Shown here piece by piece: positions 23,150 to 34,169 of a DNA stretch of 64,000 nucleotides. Source of the DNA: Siderastrea siderea (taxonomy: Eukaryota; Cnidaria; Anthozoa; Scleractinia; Rhizangiidae); contig OZ034968.1 in NCBI GenBank assembly GCA_964030785.1, positions 42,571,186-42,635,185 of the forward strand. Reading direction: 5' to 3'. The position numbers were made by a program, and so were the translations under genes. How positions within the stretch are numbered: position 1 is the first letter of the stretch; every line of letters starts with the position of its first letter. The notes beneath the pieces were generated by a model, which made no database searches, was not told the origin of the DNA, and saw nothing but the letters and a program-made list of their open reading frames with translations.

Positions 23150-23542
23150 CGCTTCAATTTAGGCCATTAAGAGAACGGCTTCCCTTGCTTTGCCGGGGGA
23201 AATGTTTTTGGTAAAATTCTAGGGTTACTAGAATCAGTTGCGACTGCCTTTAGCTAAAACCACCAAATACCAGGGCAGTTTTAGGATCAATGGTGCACGT
23301 GCCTATAATTCCTTACCCTCTAATATTTGATCTGCAACAGACTTTAATACGTTCAAGTCCCTGGCGAAACGGCACTTCAAGCGCCAGTGTGTCCAGTCTC
23401 TTTAATTATCGCGTGTCTCTATGTGTTTAATTGTGTGCTACTTTCTGTATTGATTTTAATTTCCTTGTATCTGTCTATTTGTTTTTTACAGGACTCTGTT
23501 TAAAACTAGCTCCATTTTAATGCTAAGCCAGTTGTTCCTGTA

Positions 23543-23573
<31 letters not shown>

Positions 23574-23600
23574 ATTAATTAATTAATTAATTAATAAAAA
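23150..23600 (+). mobile_element. 3' remnant of a non-LTR (LINE) retrotransposon with simple-repeat tail
   Basis: At 23283-23405 the plus strand reads as the typical C-terminal tail of CR1/L2/jockey-type reverse transcriptase proteins (RAYNSLPSN, then FNTFKSLAKRHFKR), broken by an in-frame TGA. It ends in an (AAAT)n/(TTAA)n tract at 23541-23597, as expected for a LINE 3' tail. The upstream part is lost or decayed. Not functional. Confidence 0.6.
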
Positions 23601-24599
23601 CTAAGCTTCGTGTCTGTCTGCGGCACGTTGAAGTGGAGAGGAACCTGCCTCGTATTTACGGGAGGTCCTCTTTGGGCTTAGCGGGAGAGCGAAGTGCGCT
23701 TTGTTTTCTTCGATCTTTCCCTGACCTCTTGCGTCCCAAGAGTCACGCGTAAGGAAATGCAGCAGAAAAACTGGCGTTGTTTCTTGCTCGTGTGTACTCA
23801 ATGAATCTTTTTTCGAAGTATGCGTTTTGTTCTCTATTTTGAAAGTTATATTATCGTCTACCTTTTGTCATATAAGGTCAGATGTTCATAACATTGCACG
23901 TTATACGATTTCTTATTTGCATCTTTTCCTGTGTGGAGTCAAAAGTGTTCGATGTTTTGCCATTTTCGATGTAGGGACAGGTGAGACAGCCATGGATTTG
24001 AACCCGGTAGAAAGTGCCAGGTGAGTTCATGGTTGTGTGGAGGATTTTTAAGTTTAGGGACTACAAATTCAATTAATATCCATGTATGGTATACCATTTC
24101 AAGAGTACTGACTAGCTCGAGTGTATTTTATAGTGGAGCTCCAGCGTGCGAAGCGCGCGCCAGCGAAGCACTACGGTTGTATAAATCTGGTACCTATCAA
24201 CGCGAGAAATTTTGGTTCTGACGGCAGCAAACGTCCTTCTGGGAGGAGGGGGAGGGGAGTCCCAAGGCACCCTAAGGAGGGAAGAGAATGACATCTTTTC
24301 TTGGCGGGAAATCGCGCGGCCCTTTTGGGCAACCAGCGTTTTTCTTGGCGGGAAATCGCATGACCACCTTCACTTTTCATAAAAGAGGTTCTTTCAAAGC
24401 TTAAGCTTATTTAGCAAAACGTAACCTTGAGAAAAATTATCTAATATCTATAAATGAAAAGAAAAAGTTTAGAAGAATACTCAGTCGTCTCTTTGGTGGA
24501 AGGCGAAAAATTTAACTTACGAAATTTCGGCTTCGAGGACTTCATCTTTGTTGTGTTCTGCTGCGAACTCGGTCGGCACATCACTTCAGTTTGCAGCAT
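23601..24599. other. Intergenic; short direct repeat
   Basis: No gene supported. Two direct copies of TTTTCTTGGCGGGAAATCGC occur at 24296-24315 and 24340-24359. A short plus-strand frame ending at a GTGAGT-like donor near 24020 was not convincing as an exon. Confidence 0.35.
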
Positions 24600-24867
24600 T
24601 TGGCAGCCATAGGCGTACGGGCACATTCGGACTTGGGGGGGGCGGCGATCTTCTTGCCCGAAAAAATTACACAATGCCCGAATGTGTAAGTGTTGAAATT
24701 TGGATATAAACGAACTTAAATTGCAAGAAAAACAAAAAGGTTCACAATTCTCACGTCTACTGAAACTGTTATAACTCCAAAAACAGTTGTTTTAATACCT
24801 CGCATACTCTATGAACTCTATTGACAAGCCTACTCATGCGATCAATCTTGTTAAAATTAAAAAGTTA

Positions 24868-25290
24868 TTAAAAGGAAAAGTTTTTCCTTCCGTGGCGCTG
24901 TCCGAAAGTGTTAATAATCTTGTTCATACTGTTAACAATAACTTTGTTCCCATAAGAGCGCTCAATGCACACGATAGCGAGGCTGTTCAGCCTATTTTGC
25001 TCCATCGTGCTCCGAAGGTAGGTCTTCAAGCGTCGGAGTCTGCTGAATGAGCGCTCCGCTCAGCAGGACGTTGCGGGGATGACGGCCAGAATGGACGCGA
25101 CGTTTGAAATTCTGGGGTCATTTCATACAGGCTGTTTGCGTTCAACACTTCGATGACTTCTGCAGGTGTTTTTATCGATTTTCCCACGTGTGCTGCCTTA
25201 AACTGACAGAACAGGCGTTGGTCTGCCTGGAGTAGCTCCCTGTCGAGGTTATAGTACCTGGCAACCCGGTCGAAGCTAGCACTGGTGGGC
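24868..25290 (-). pseudogene. hAT transposase C-terminal fragment (broken)
   Basis: The minus strand reads as the hAT dimerisation domain, including ERSFSRLRRLKTYLRSTM, ending at TAA (24868-24870). A TGA stop interrupts the frame just before the conserved AERSFS motif, where the family usually has Ser. Upstream (to about 25290) another frame carries related transposase sequence (FDRVARYYNLDRELL, then KAAHVGKS), so at least one frameshift is also present. Closest in style to the ZMYM1-like hAT transposases. Non-functional. Confidence 0.8.
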
Positions 25291-25329
25291 GAATCACTTA
25301 GGGTGATGTCACCTAACGGACAATGTCAC

Positions 25330-25725
25330 CTAACGCACAGTAGCTTCCTGAATAGGGACGTGTTCATCTTGGTCATCCTGCAGTTCCAGAACCACCGACA
25401 CAGGCGAGATTTCAACTCTTTCAATGCCATCAGTTTGTACATTCCAACAGGAACCAGTGTTATCTTGGTCATGTACGTCAGTCTGGTTGTCTGATCTGAA
25501 GAGCTTCTGTGACGGCCGCGACTCCGCGGAGCTCTTGGTGAAAAAAGCAAGCTGACTCTGATTACGCTCACGTACCATAGTGAAAGCAACTTTCTGTCCT
25601 TTGTGCACAGTTTTGGCATGATTATCTTTATAATCGGAATCGAGTTCCTTCTTACATACACCACAAATAACGCGCTGGCGATAAAGGCGTTTTCTTTTTC
25701 CTCTATCAGGCTCTTGATCCGTCAT
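25330..25725 (-). pseudogene. hAT transposase N-terminal zinc-finger fragment
   Basis: An ATG at 25725 opens 131 codons. Residues near 20-42 form a C-x2-C ... H-x4-H finger (CGVCKKEL, then NHAKTVH), as found at the start of ZMYM1-type hAT transposases. The rest is hydrophilic and ends prematurely where the central catalytic region should begin. It is read as the surviving first part of the transposase whose C-terminus is at 24868-25290. Confidence 0.65.
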
Positions 25726-27053
25726 AATTCAAGGTTCACCTCTACCTCTCGATCTCCAGTCTAAAAATGGGACGTTGAATAGAGTGCTTTACTGTATCCG
25801 TTTACTTTCTGAATAAATCGCTTTAAATTATGAAGTTGAAGCATCGGATGCTGTTCTTACCATTTCAAGCGTGACAAAAAGACCGTAACGCATTCCATAA
25901 TAAAACTAAGTTGCGGAGCATAGTGCAGTGTGATGTTTTTATACGTACTGATTAGTAATGTTTATTAAAAATTCAAGATTATAAGTTTTGATTCAAGGAT
26001 CTCTTTTTGCCAAAATTTTTTCATGTATTTCTAATGCAAATCGCACGGGACTGTACACGATAAAACTAAGATAAAACACAGCTTTTGCACACGTGGCCGG
26101 CATTGTGCTATACAAAATAGATCATGCAGCGGTCCAAAAATATATAAGCTTTCACTGAATGAGAAGTAATTTCGCCTTTTAACACGCTAAAGTGCACCCT
26201 ACCAAAATCGAACAAAAACACCCAACTTACTGTGCCGTTTTGGTGAAATTGGAATAAGCGTTTCTTCTAATCTAAAATCGACTGTCAAATTTGCAACACG
26301 CTCACATTGTTGCTTTTAATCTCCATTCACGCAAATTTGGAGAGTTTTCCAACATTTTTCACCTAGCTTGACGATGACGGACAGTTCGACCAGGTTTAAC
26401 GCTTAAGATAAACCCGTTTAATTAAGATTACACCAAAGAAAAAATAAAAACACTCGGGCAAAAACCCGAAGAGCTAACCTCCTGCATTTTTTGCAAATCT
26501 TTCTCTCCACGTTTTGGTAGTTGGTACAAGCCGACAAAATGCCTTGACTTAATTACCAATTATTTACCTTTCGTCTTGTCGACCGCTTGACCTTAAGGCA
26601 CTTTCTACTTGATCTTGAACTTGAACTCTTTTCTTGAACTTGAATTTGAACTTTTTTTTTCCTCAAACAACGTTTACTTTGACTCCACGAAGTCCTCAAC
26701 TGAAACTCAACTACAGGTGAGCTGCACGCGATTCACAAAGCGTACGCGTTCTCCCGCCTTATGTGAATTGGCGCGAACGTTTGGCGCGAACTGCAACAAA
26801 TGTCAGGCTGCTAGCGATCGGCAGATCGGCAGCAAAGCCATTCAAACGTTTCAAGATGGACCGTTTGGACTCAATAAATGAATACATATTCTAATCAATG
26901 TATAAAATAAGTAAATAAATAAATATTTTAATCAATAAATATTTTATCCCAAGTGCTTTTGCCCGAATCACAAGCGTTTTGCCCGAAAATTTTCGCAACT
27001 GTGGGGGCTGCAGCCCCCCCCGCCCCCCCGGCCCGTACGCCTATGTTGGCAGC

Positions 27054-28128
27054 GGTCCCGACACCAAATATAGCAGAACTATTGCCTTCTCGTCTTTTCT
27101 GTCTACAACCATGGTTTTTGCGGCGGTTCGAACACATATTCCCAGGAAAAACACTCGCGTGTTTATTTAAGATGTAGTTAACGTAGCCTAATGCATGTTC
27201 ATCGCGCACACTTGCGAAGTGCGTGGTCCCCGCGGGGTTCGATGTTCGGGGGGGATAAATTTTGTCTTTTTTAACGATGTCAGTGAGAGTATTTTTTAGA
27301 AATTCATAAGTGCCAGCGAAAAAAATGTGGAGCTCCGCTTTTAGGCTTGGCATAATCTATATCTTAAACCTTTTAATCATAAAGCAAGGAAGTTAAGTGT
27401 TTTTAAAGCGTAAAACTTTAAAAGTCCAAATATGTCCTAATCCTTAGATATACCCTTAAACAGTAGCTTATTTTGTAGTTCTCAACGCATTGATTAAATG
27501 AGTGCCAGAGAAAGAGATTGAAAAGTCATGGTAGTCAACCATATGACATAAAGAGAAGGGGGGTTAGATTTCAGATCTTCATATAAGACCATCTTCGGGC
27601 GGCAGAAGTTCGGAGAAATCTATCAAGTATTGACCAAGTAATGGTATCATGTGCCAATTGGCACTCTCGGGGTTAAAGTCTTAACGGATTTTTTTGCAGG
27701 TGATGAGGAGTGAAGATTCAAGAAGGATGTTTATTGCGAAGTATATTCTTAGGTTTCCCAGTGCTACGTTGTTCATGATAACTTGAGGAATTAAGTATGT
27801 TTCCTGAATCAGGCTTCAAATTTGTTTCGCTCGGTTTATCTGGGCTTGTATACGCCGACGTGGATAGAGGTCATCTTGATCAGGAAGCTCTGAAGTTTTC
27901 TTAAATCCATCTTTAACCTTCGTGAAACAGATTTGTCGTAAACTTATATGGGGGAAGACGATGCTATGGAATTTAATGATTTTTTGGTGCGGTGTGAATG
28001 ACTTGAAGAACGTAGTTAGTAGTGATGTTTGTCAGAAGCCTTGCTCCCAATGCCATCCTTGTTACTTCAGATGCATCGTACTTCCACACAAACAAGGAAG
28101 ATTATTATTAATATTACTAGTTTATTGT
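27054..28128. other. Intergenic; no supported gene
   Basis: Only short shadow frames were seen on both strands. It lies between the hAT element and the GPCR tandem relic. Confidence 0.4.
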
Positions 28129-28490
28129 TATTGTGATTGGGAAGTGTTGCACAGTGTCAAAAAGATAGTAGTGACTTTTTCTCAAAGTTCATGCTAAGTT
28201 CTTTAATTCTCCAACAGTATGTAACAGGATTTAAAGCAGAATTAATGCTGATAGCAACGGCACTTATTAAAACATTGCAAAGCGAGTCGAGAGATTATAT
28301 GCAGATTATTAGTTCATTTCTATTGTGATAAGAAAAAGTTGCACAGTGTCAAAAAGGAAGAAGTGACCTTCTCTTTAAGTTCTTTGATTCTCCAACAATA
28401 TTGAACATGCAGTATTTAAGGAAGAATTTAAATTAAGAGCAACGGCACTAAAATGCAGCACAAAGCGAGTCGAGTTATTGATCCCAGTGA
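28129..28490. repeat. Tandem duplication of a GPCR 3' end
   Basis: Two head-to-tail units with a period of about 185-192 bp share TATTGTGAT (28129 and 28321), GTTGCACAGTGTCAAAAAG, the TM7-coding stretch, AGCAACGGCACT (28253 and 28438) and CAAAGCGAGTCGAG. The right unit is the 3' end of the pseudogene at 28320-29250; the left is a second, separately diverged TM7 relic. Confidence 0.75.
28157..28264 (-). pseudogene. Relic TM7 and C-tail of a second GPCR
   Basis: About 35 codons on the minus strand read as a rhodopsin-family seventh helix with an intact NPVTYCW (NPxxY-type) motif, then WRIKEL and a short tail ending in TGA at 28157-28159. Nothing else of this receptor is left. It was either produced by duplication of the neighbour's 3' end or is the remnant of a deleted tandem gene. 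Confidence 0.65.
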
Positions 28491-29250
28491 TAAGTATAGC
28501 CAACAGCGACGAAAAGAAAGGAATGCAACAGACGAACAGAAGCCCGAAGATCCACAGCATGTTATACACAGTTTTCTTGTATTGAAGCACATTGAAGTCG
28601 TTACATTCTCTGAAATTAGCCCGTTGGTGAATTCGTGCGACATGACGGCGAAGTCCCCGATGAATGCTGAAGTAACATAGCGATGTTATGAGACAAACAC
28701 TAAGCAGTGCGATTGCTCCCCAAGTCAGATTGAATTTTCTACTCCAAAACCAAGATCCCGACCAAAGCACTGCGAAGATCCACTCTACAGCAAGAGCGCA
28801 GACAACGCGCCTAAAATTAACGATCTCTTTGTATTTTAAACGAAGATGGAAGGCAAGATATCGGTCAAGAGCAATTGTAGCTATAGTGGCAAGTGGAACT
28901 GAATCAACAAAAGATGATATTCTCCCATATGTGATGGCTATCGAACAGTAATATGTGGGCATTTCCAAGATGATCGTCAGATAGTAAGCACTGAACGTAA
29001 CAGAGGCAGAACACACAGTCCGACGACAAGATCCGTCAAAGCCAAACTAGAAAGCAGAGCTTTTGATGGAGAATTTAATGATTGGTACTTGTGAAGAGCG
29101 AAAAGGATCATAACGTTTCCTAGAGTCGATGAAACTGAGGCGAGTACGTTTATAACGCAGGTAAAGATGTAGATCGTTTTTGGAAACTGCTGTGCAGCGT
29201 GATAATAGTGAGCGCTGTGGGACCACAAAAACTCGAGATTTCTCCTCCAT
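28320..29250 (-). pseudogene. Class A GPCR pseudogene with at least two frameshifts
   Basis: TM1-TM2 lie in one minus-strand frame (28977-29228; GNVMILFAL, LALTDLVVGLCVLP) and TM3-TM7 in another (28375-29016; IALDRYLAFHLRLKY gives DRY, then TM4-TM6). The switch falls in TM2/first outer loop around 28985-29020. TM7 then breaks again: the expected NPxxYCW motif is split, and TAT-TGT-TGG (YCW) resumes in a third frame at 28398, running to TAG at 28320-28322. The TM1 frame has no ATG of its own, only a TTG, whereas an ATG at 29250 is in a different frame, which suggests a third shift near the N-terminus. It was once an intronless cnidarian orphan receptor; assembly error is the alternative explanation. 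Confidence 0.8.
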
Positions 29251-32200
29251 TTTGATTCGATGATGTTTTTATTTTCTGAGCAGTACTTTTTTCTCCAAAA
29301 GGGCTAGTTTGCAGAGTAACCCGCAGGTCATTTGCATCTCATTGAATAACAATATTCTTAAAAAAATATTCTTTTAAAAACAGCTGTCTTAAATGCTGGA
29401 AAGCAAAATGTTGGATCTTGTAAGGTCAATCAAAAATTGTTAGAATTTTAGTATTGATATGTTCGTTCAAGAAGTTAGCTTCACTTTGAAACCGATTTCT
29501 TCAAAGAAGCTAAATTTGCCTTGATCTTACTACAGCGAATTATGAATTTTAATTTTTAAACAATAAGTGCGTATTAATAAAACGAAACTAACGGTTATTT
29601 TGAACTTCGTCAGTTTAATTTTCGGCTGTGTGGCCTTGAGATATTTAAGGACGGTGCCTCCTTTTGTTGCTGCGCATACGTTCTGCGCATCTCGGAATAT
29701 TCGGGTTTCTTAAGGAATTTTCCCCCTAATACAACAATATTTTTGCGCAGTTTATGACTATGTGGAAAAAGCAGATCTTAGCAAGGGCTATCAGAATCCA
29801 AAAGGAAAATTGGGGGTAACCACGCATTTTCAGAGATAATTGAGCTTAAATTTGGAAAGAAATTGCCATACATTCTTTGCATTTTAACGCATTTTTAGAA
29901 TTATGGTTGCTTAATTATCTCTGAAAAATGAGTGGTTACCCCCATTTTTCTTTTTGGATTCCAATAACCCTTGGTAAGATTTACTGTTTCCCCATAGTCA
30001 TAACCTTTGCAAGAATACATCTGTATTAGGAGGCACCGTCCTTAACACTGGTGGAGTAAGGCTTTACATTGATCAAAGTCTCGCTTCCGTTGTTTACATA
30101 TCTTGATTCCTTTTTTCCTTCTGACTCATTCTTTAAAGCAAACGTTTCTTCAAATGACTGGGGATATTGTTTTGTTAGACCTAAGAGGTTTTTTTTTGGT
30201 GGGGGGGGGGGGGGGGGGCGAGTTTCATTTTTTTTACAAAACGACTTCGTATTAACCTCTATGATCAAAATGCAGACAGATTGGATTTCAGGCTTATGAA
30301 ATCCTTTTTTTGAAATTTGTCGTTCATCAAAATGTCATTTATTTGAAAACTGCAGCTGTTATTAACTGTGACTTTAAGTGGTCGCTATAGACTAGTGAAA
30401 AAGAACAGAACATATTCAATTGAACGAACGGGAACCATTTTGTAAACGATAGAAAGTATATGTTAATCTAATGCAGTTTTGTAATAAATGGCAGTTTGCA
30501 TAATGGCTGATCATGACAAAAGGAGTGACGAGCGTCGATGAAAAACAGATCCTCATTCAATAAATTTAAATTACAAAAACCGGGAGCATGATTTTCTTGA
30601 GTGACGTTCCGCGTTTTTCGCACAATTGGCAGATTAACAGAGGCCACGACAGCAAAAGCAATAAGAAAACACTGGGATTTGATTAAAACAAAACGGTGAT
30701 TAGACGGTTAAAATAATTTTTAAATTCTTTTAAAAATTCGTTCGACTGGTTGCATTCTATCAGACAGCCAACGCTTCCGGTTCCCAAGTTGTCACCAAGG
30801 AGACGAAAGCCTTTGAGTCCTTTGCTTTCCCCTGGCTAAATGAAAGCATGGGTCTCTGGCAGGGCTTCTTTGGAAAACAAGCTCGGGTTTACATATTGTT
30901 TTGACTGCGAATTGCCCTGAAATGATTTGACCATGATGAACAAATTTTCTGCTGATGACAAATGTCCTTGAATATGTGCTGACAATGTGTTTCAGTCAGA
31001 TGAACAGCGCCGGGAGTGGCCAACCCAGCTAAATCACTTGGTTAGCCAGCACAAAAGCTCTAAAACATGTACTAACAGAGGGCCTGAAACGAAATTTCCG
31101 GAAATCTTTGATGACCTGTTTACCGGAGCAAATTCACATGACAAATCTGCTATGACAAATGAAACTGGCATGCCAGTTTAATTAGCAAAGACATTTGTAA
31201 CAAAAATTTGACAAAATTTTCTCATCTACACAAAAAGGTTGGCTAGAACATTTGCTGGTGTGCATGGGGCTTTGGGCTCTACAAAGTCACAGGTAGGCAT
31301 CTCAAGCTGTATACTTAATAACTGAAATTAATTCAACTACAAACCCTTTGGTGGTTTGTGCATGACTTTACATCAACGAATTTGCTAGTGACATGTTTTA
31401 GAAATGACCAACAAGGTAAGCAGATTAACATGAAAATTTCAAGCACTGAAAAAAGGAGCATTTTGATGCCTCTGCTGAAAAAACGTGCCCTTCGTATCGA
31501 CAGTACAAATCACTGGTAGGTCTTCGAAGAGTTTGATACCATTGGCATAGCTTTGATCCTTTACTTGTGGGCCTATGTAATACAATCAACTCAAATACCA
31601 TCAATTTATATGGCGTATGGTCCATGCGTTTCCATTCCATGTTTCAATTTATATTGCGCATGTTCTATATGATGGGTATAAACTGCCAACTTTTAACACA
31701 CTTGGCCGTGCTAGATGCATTGGTTGTCACTAAAAACAAAAAATTTCGCGTGAGGCTGCCTACCTCCCTCCGTACCCCCACATACCGATCGAGTTAGCCC
31801 CACCACTTTAAAATTGGCTGCGCGATCCCTTTTACAAACGCAGTGAAGCATCAACAAATGTGCTCCTCATTGGTGAGAATCTGCTTCGTTTTCCATCCAG
31901 GTTTTCATACCACCCTGCCTGTTCTTTTGTGGCGCAAATGGAGCGAGGGGGGGGGGGAGGGGGTAAAAAACGTGGACTCTTCCCCTCTTGGACCCCATCC
32001 GAACCCTTATCTGGACTCCTTCTAGACCATCTGGACCACCGTCCGGACCCCTATTTTTCCCCCAAAAAAATGACCGAGATATTTCAAATTTTCGATGACA
32101 AGTACTAAATACTCTTCTGTGTGGACCTGACGCAAATAATTAGTTTTATACAAAAATGAGGTATTTTTTATATGAAGAACCTAGACTCAAAGTGTACTGG

Positions 32201-32409
32201 CAACCGGCAATTTTGCCGTCTTTAGTACTATTTGTAGCTTATTTCACACTGAATTTCACTGAGGTGCCTTTTTAAAAAAAAGCAAGATGGTATGGAACTA
32301 CGTACTAAAACCAGATCAATCGGTAACGATTTTTGAATAAGTTCTTTTGGGCAGTTAATTTTGTTTTATCCATTGTATAAGCAAACAAGGAAAGAAACAA
32401 ATCAAACAC
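29251..32409. other. Intergenic; one TTAA MITE and simple repeats
   Basis: No gene supported. Contains the fold-back element at 29649-30041 and a poly-G tract at about 30200-30218 that creates misleading frames. A 64-codon frame at 30987-31181 shows no domain. Confidence 0.4.
29649..30041. mobile_element. 393-bp fold-back MITE with TTAA target duplication
   Basis: Ends GGACGGTGCCTCC and GGAGGCACCGTCC are perfect inverses and flanked by TTAA at 29645-29648 and 30042-30045. Inner arms remain inverted for more than 100 bp (for example GGGGGTAACCAC, and AATTATCTCTGAAAA). TTAA duplications are typical of piggyBac and Kolobok families; which one mobilised this is not decided. Confidence 0.8.
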
Positions 32410-32561
32410 ACACAAGCAATCTGTTTATTGCCCCTTTTAATACTACTTCCAAGTCGCCATATTATTCCTGTCGTTTACACTGTTCAGTAAATATCTATGA
32501 CTTGTTTTGACAGTCCTTGTCCTCGATCCCGATCCCTCGTGTTGCAAAGCTGTCTCACCAT
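32410..32561 (-). other. Putative 3' UTR exon of the ShK-domain gene
   Basis: An acceptor (TTTTGTAG) ends at 32562 on the minus strand, and an AATAAA signal lies at 32424-32429. This would pair with the consensus donor GTAAGT (34151-34156) that lies 12 bases beyond the stop codon of the ShK gene. The link is inferred from splice motifs only. Confidence 0.35.
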
Positions 32562-34169
32562 CTACAAAACAGACAATTGCAATTAATCATATCATAGCAT
32601 ACGTCATGACACTTAAATCATATATTTCACCGTTTTAACCACAGGAAAACAACAGGACCAAAAGAAGTTTTTGTGGAAGAGCCTCAACTTGAATACAAAA
32701 AATTTTATTAGTAACTCAGTGGTCACATGGCAGGATTTCAATAATACTCTTACACTCAAACTACGAAAACCGTGAACACTGAAAATATTTCTGGAATTTT
32801 CATTGTTTTTTGACCAATCACACGCGAGACCTTGTAACCGCAGAAAACGAATGGGTTTCTCAGTCACGGAATCGAGTTGGCTTGCCGGGATTGTCTAGAA
32901 AACATAAAGGACAAGGCATCCAGTATTGTTTTCGAGGGTAGAAGAGGAAAAATTGTACCTCACTTATTCGTTATCCCTTTCGCTTTTTTTCTGACTTATT
33001 CATTATTCATTTTAATATTTTTACGGGTATTCCTTATTCACTATTGCGTTTATCTGCTATTCAGATTTTGTGTGACAACTTCAGGTACAATGCCTGTGCA
33101 AGAGATAGGAGATAAATATTGAGACCGCTTACAAAGTTTGAAATAGCTGCAAATTGTTTGATTCCATATCATATGTGGATCATGAGCATGAATTAACAGA
33201 AAAGTGCAATGTTATAAAGAAAAAAAGAAAAAATGTGTTGAATACATGTTGGCTCTTTTCAAGGTTTTCTAACTCTAAAATGTCTCTGAATAAGGGTCCG
33301 TTTACGATTTTTAACATGGAACCTATGAAAGAAATGGCACCCACAACCCTGGTGCAGACCTATGATTTAAAGAAAGGGGTTTAATCAAACGCCTGGCAAA
33401 GGCGAGAGTGTCTAGGGGGTCCTCGGGGGCTTGCTCCCGGAAGTTTAGTCCTCGGAAATGCAATTTCCATCATTCTGAGGAGCATATGGCTGTGTTTCAG
33501 TTGCTGTAAATTCAACTCATTTTTTGCACCAGTTAACTATATATATGATATATGCTAACTCCTATATTAAAAAATCTTTCATTAGTCTGTAACAAATAAC
33601 GTTACTCAGTGTCAGCTATGGGAGTTTTTTTTCTGCTCACTATATGTGGCAGGGCCTGGACATTGGTGTTGCACGTGAAAAATCTGCTAGCGAGATATTT
33701 TTTGTTAAAATCACTCTCTGCTCTCCTCCCCGCAGAAGACAAGTGGCCCGTCCCATAATGAAAACGAGCGAGTACTGATAAAAATGCACCAATCGTGAGA
33801 AATGCGCCAGGATAGACCTCTTGCACCCAAGAGTCCTGATTGAATACAGATCTTCCAGAGTAACTATGAATGATTGCAGAACTCTGTTTTAGCTGGCTTT
33901 CACACACACCGACAAACTCAGTTTTACAGCGTCAAGGGCATATAACATTTGCGATATTCTTTATTCCTTTAAAGGAACTCAGTTATTCATTATTCCGAAT
34001 GTTCAAGCTCTAAATAGTCCTCATTCATTTACTGTTTTAACTCGTTATTCATCAATCATTATTCCCCTTCCACCCCGATTGTTTGAATTTTGTTTCCAAG
34101 GAAATTTAATCTGCTTATTTCCTGATTGAGTAAGTTTAATTAAGACATTAACTTACCGATCCCACATTT

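Larger units (their letters stand above)
24608..27045 (-). mobile_element. Decayed hAT DNA transposon with 8-bp target duplication
   Basis: The element is bounded by perfect 15-bp inverted ends (CATAGGCGTACGGGC at 24608-24622 and its complement at 27031-27045) and flanked by an identical 8-bp duplication TTGGCAGC at 24600-24607 and 27046-27053. An 8-bp duplication is diagnostic of hAT. Internal minus-strand remnants encode a zinc-finger N-terminus (25330-25725) and the hAT C-terminal dimerisation region (24868-25290). The catalytic middle is missing, so it cannot move on its own. G-rich sub-terminal tracts flank both ends. Confidence 0.9.

Noticed and set aside
26928..27353. 141-codon minus-strand frame
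   Set aside because: Runs across the terminal repeat and target duplication of the hAT element, so it joins unrelated DNA.
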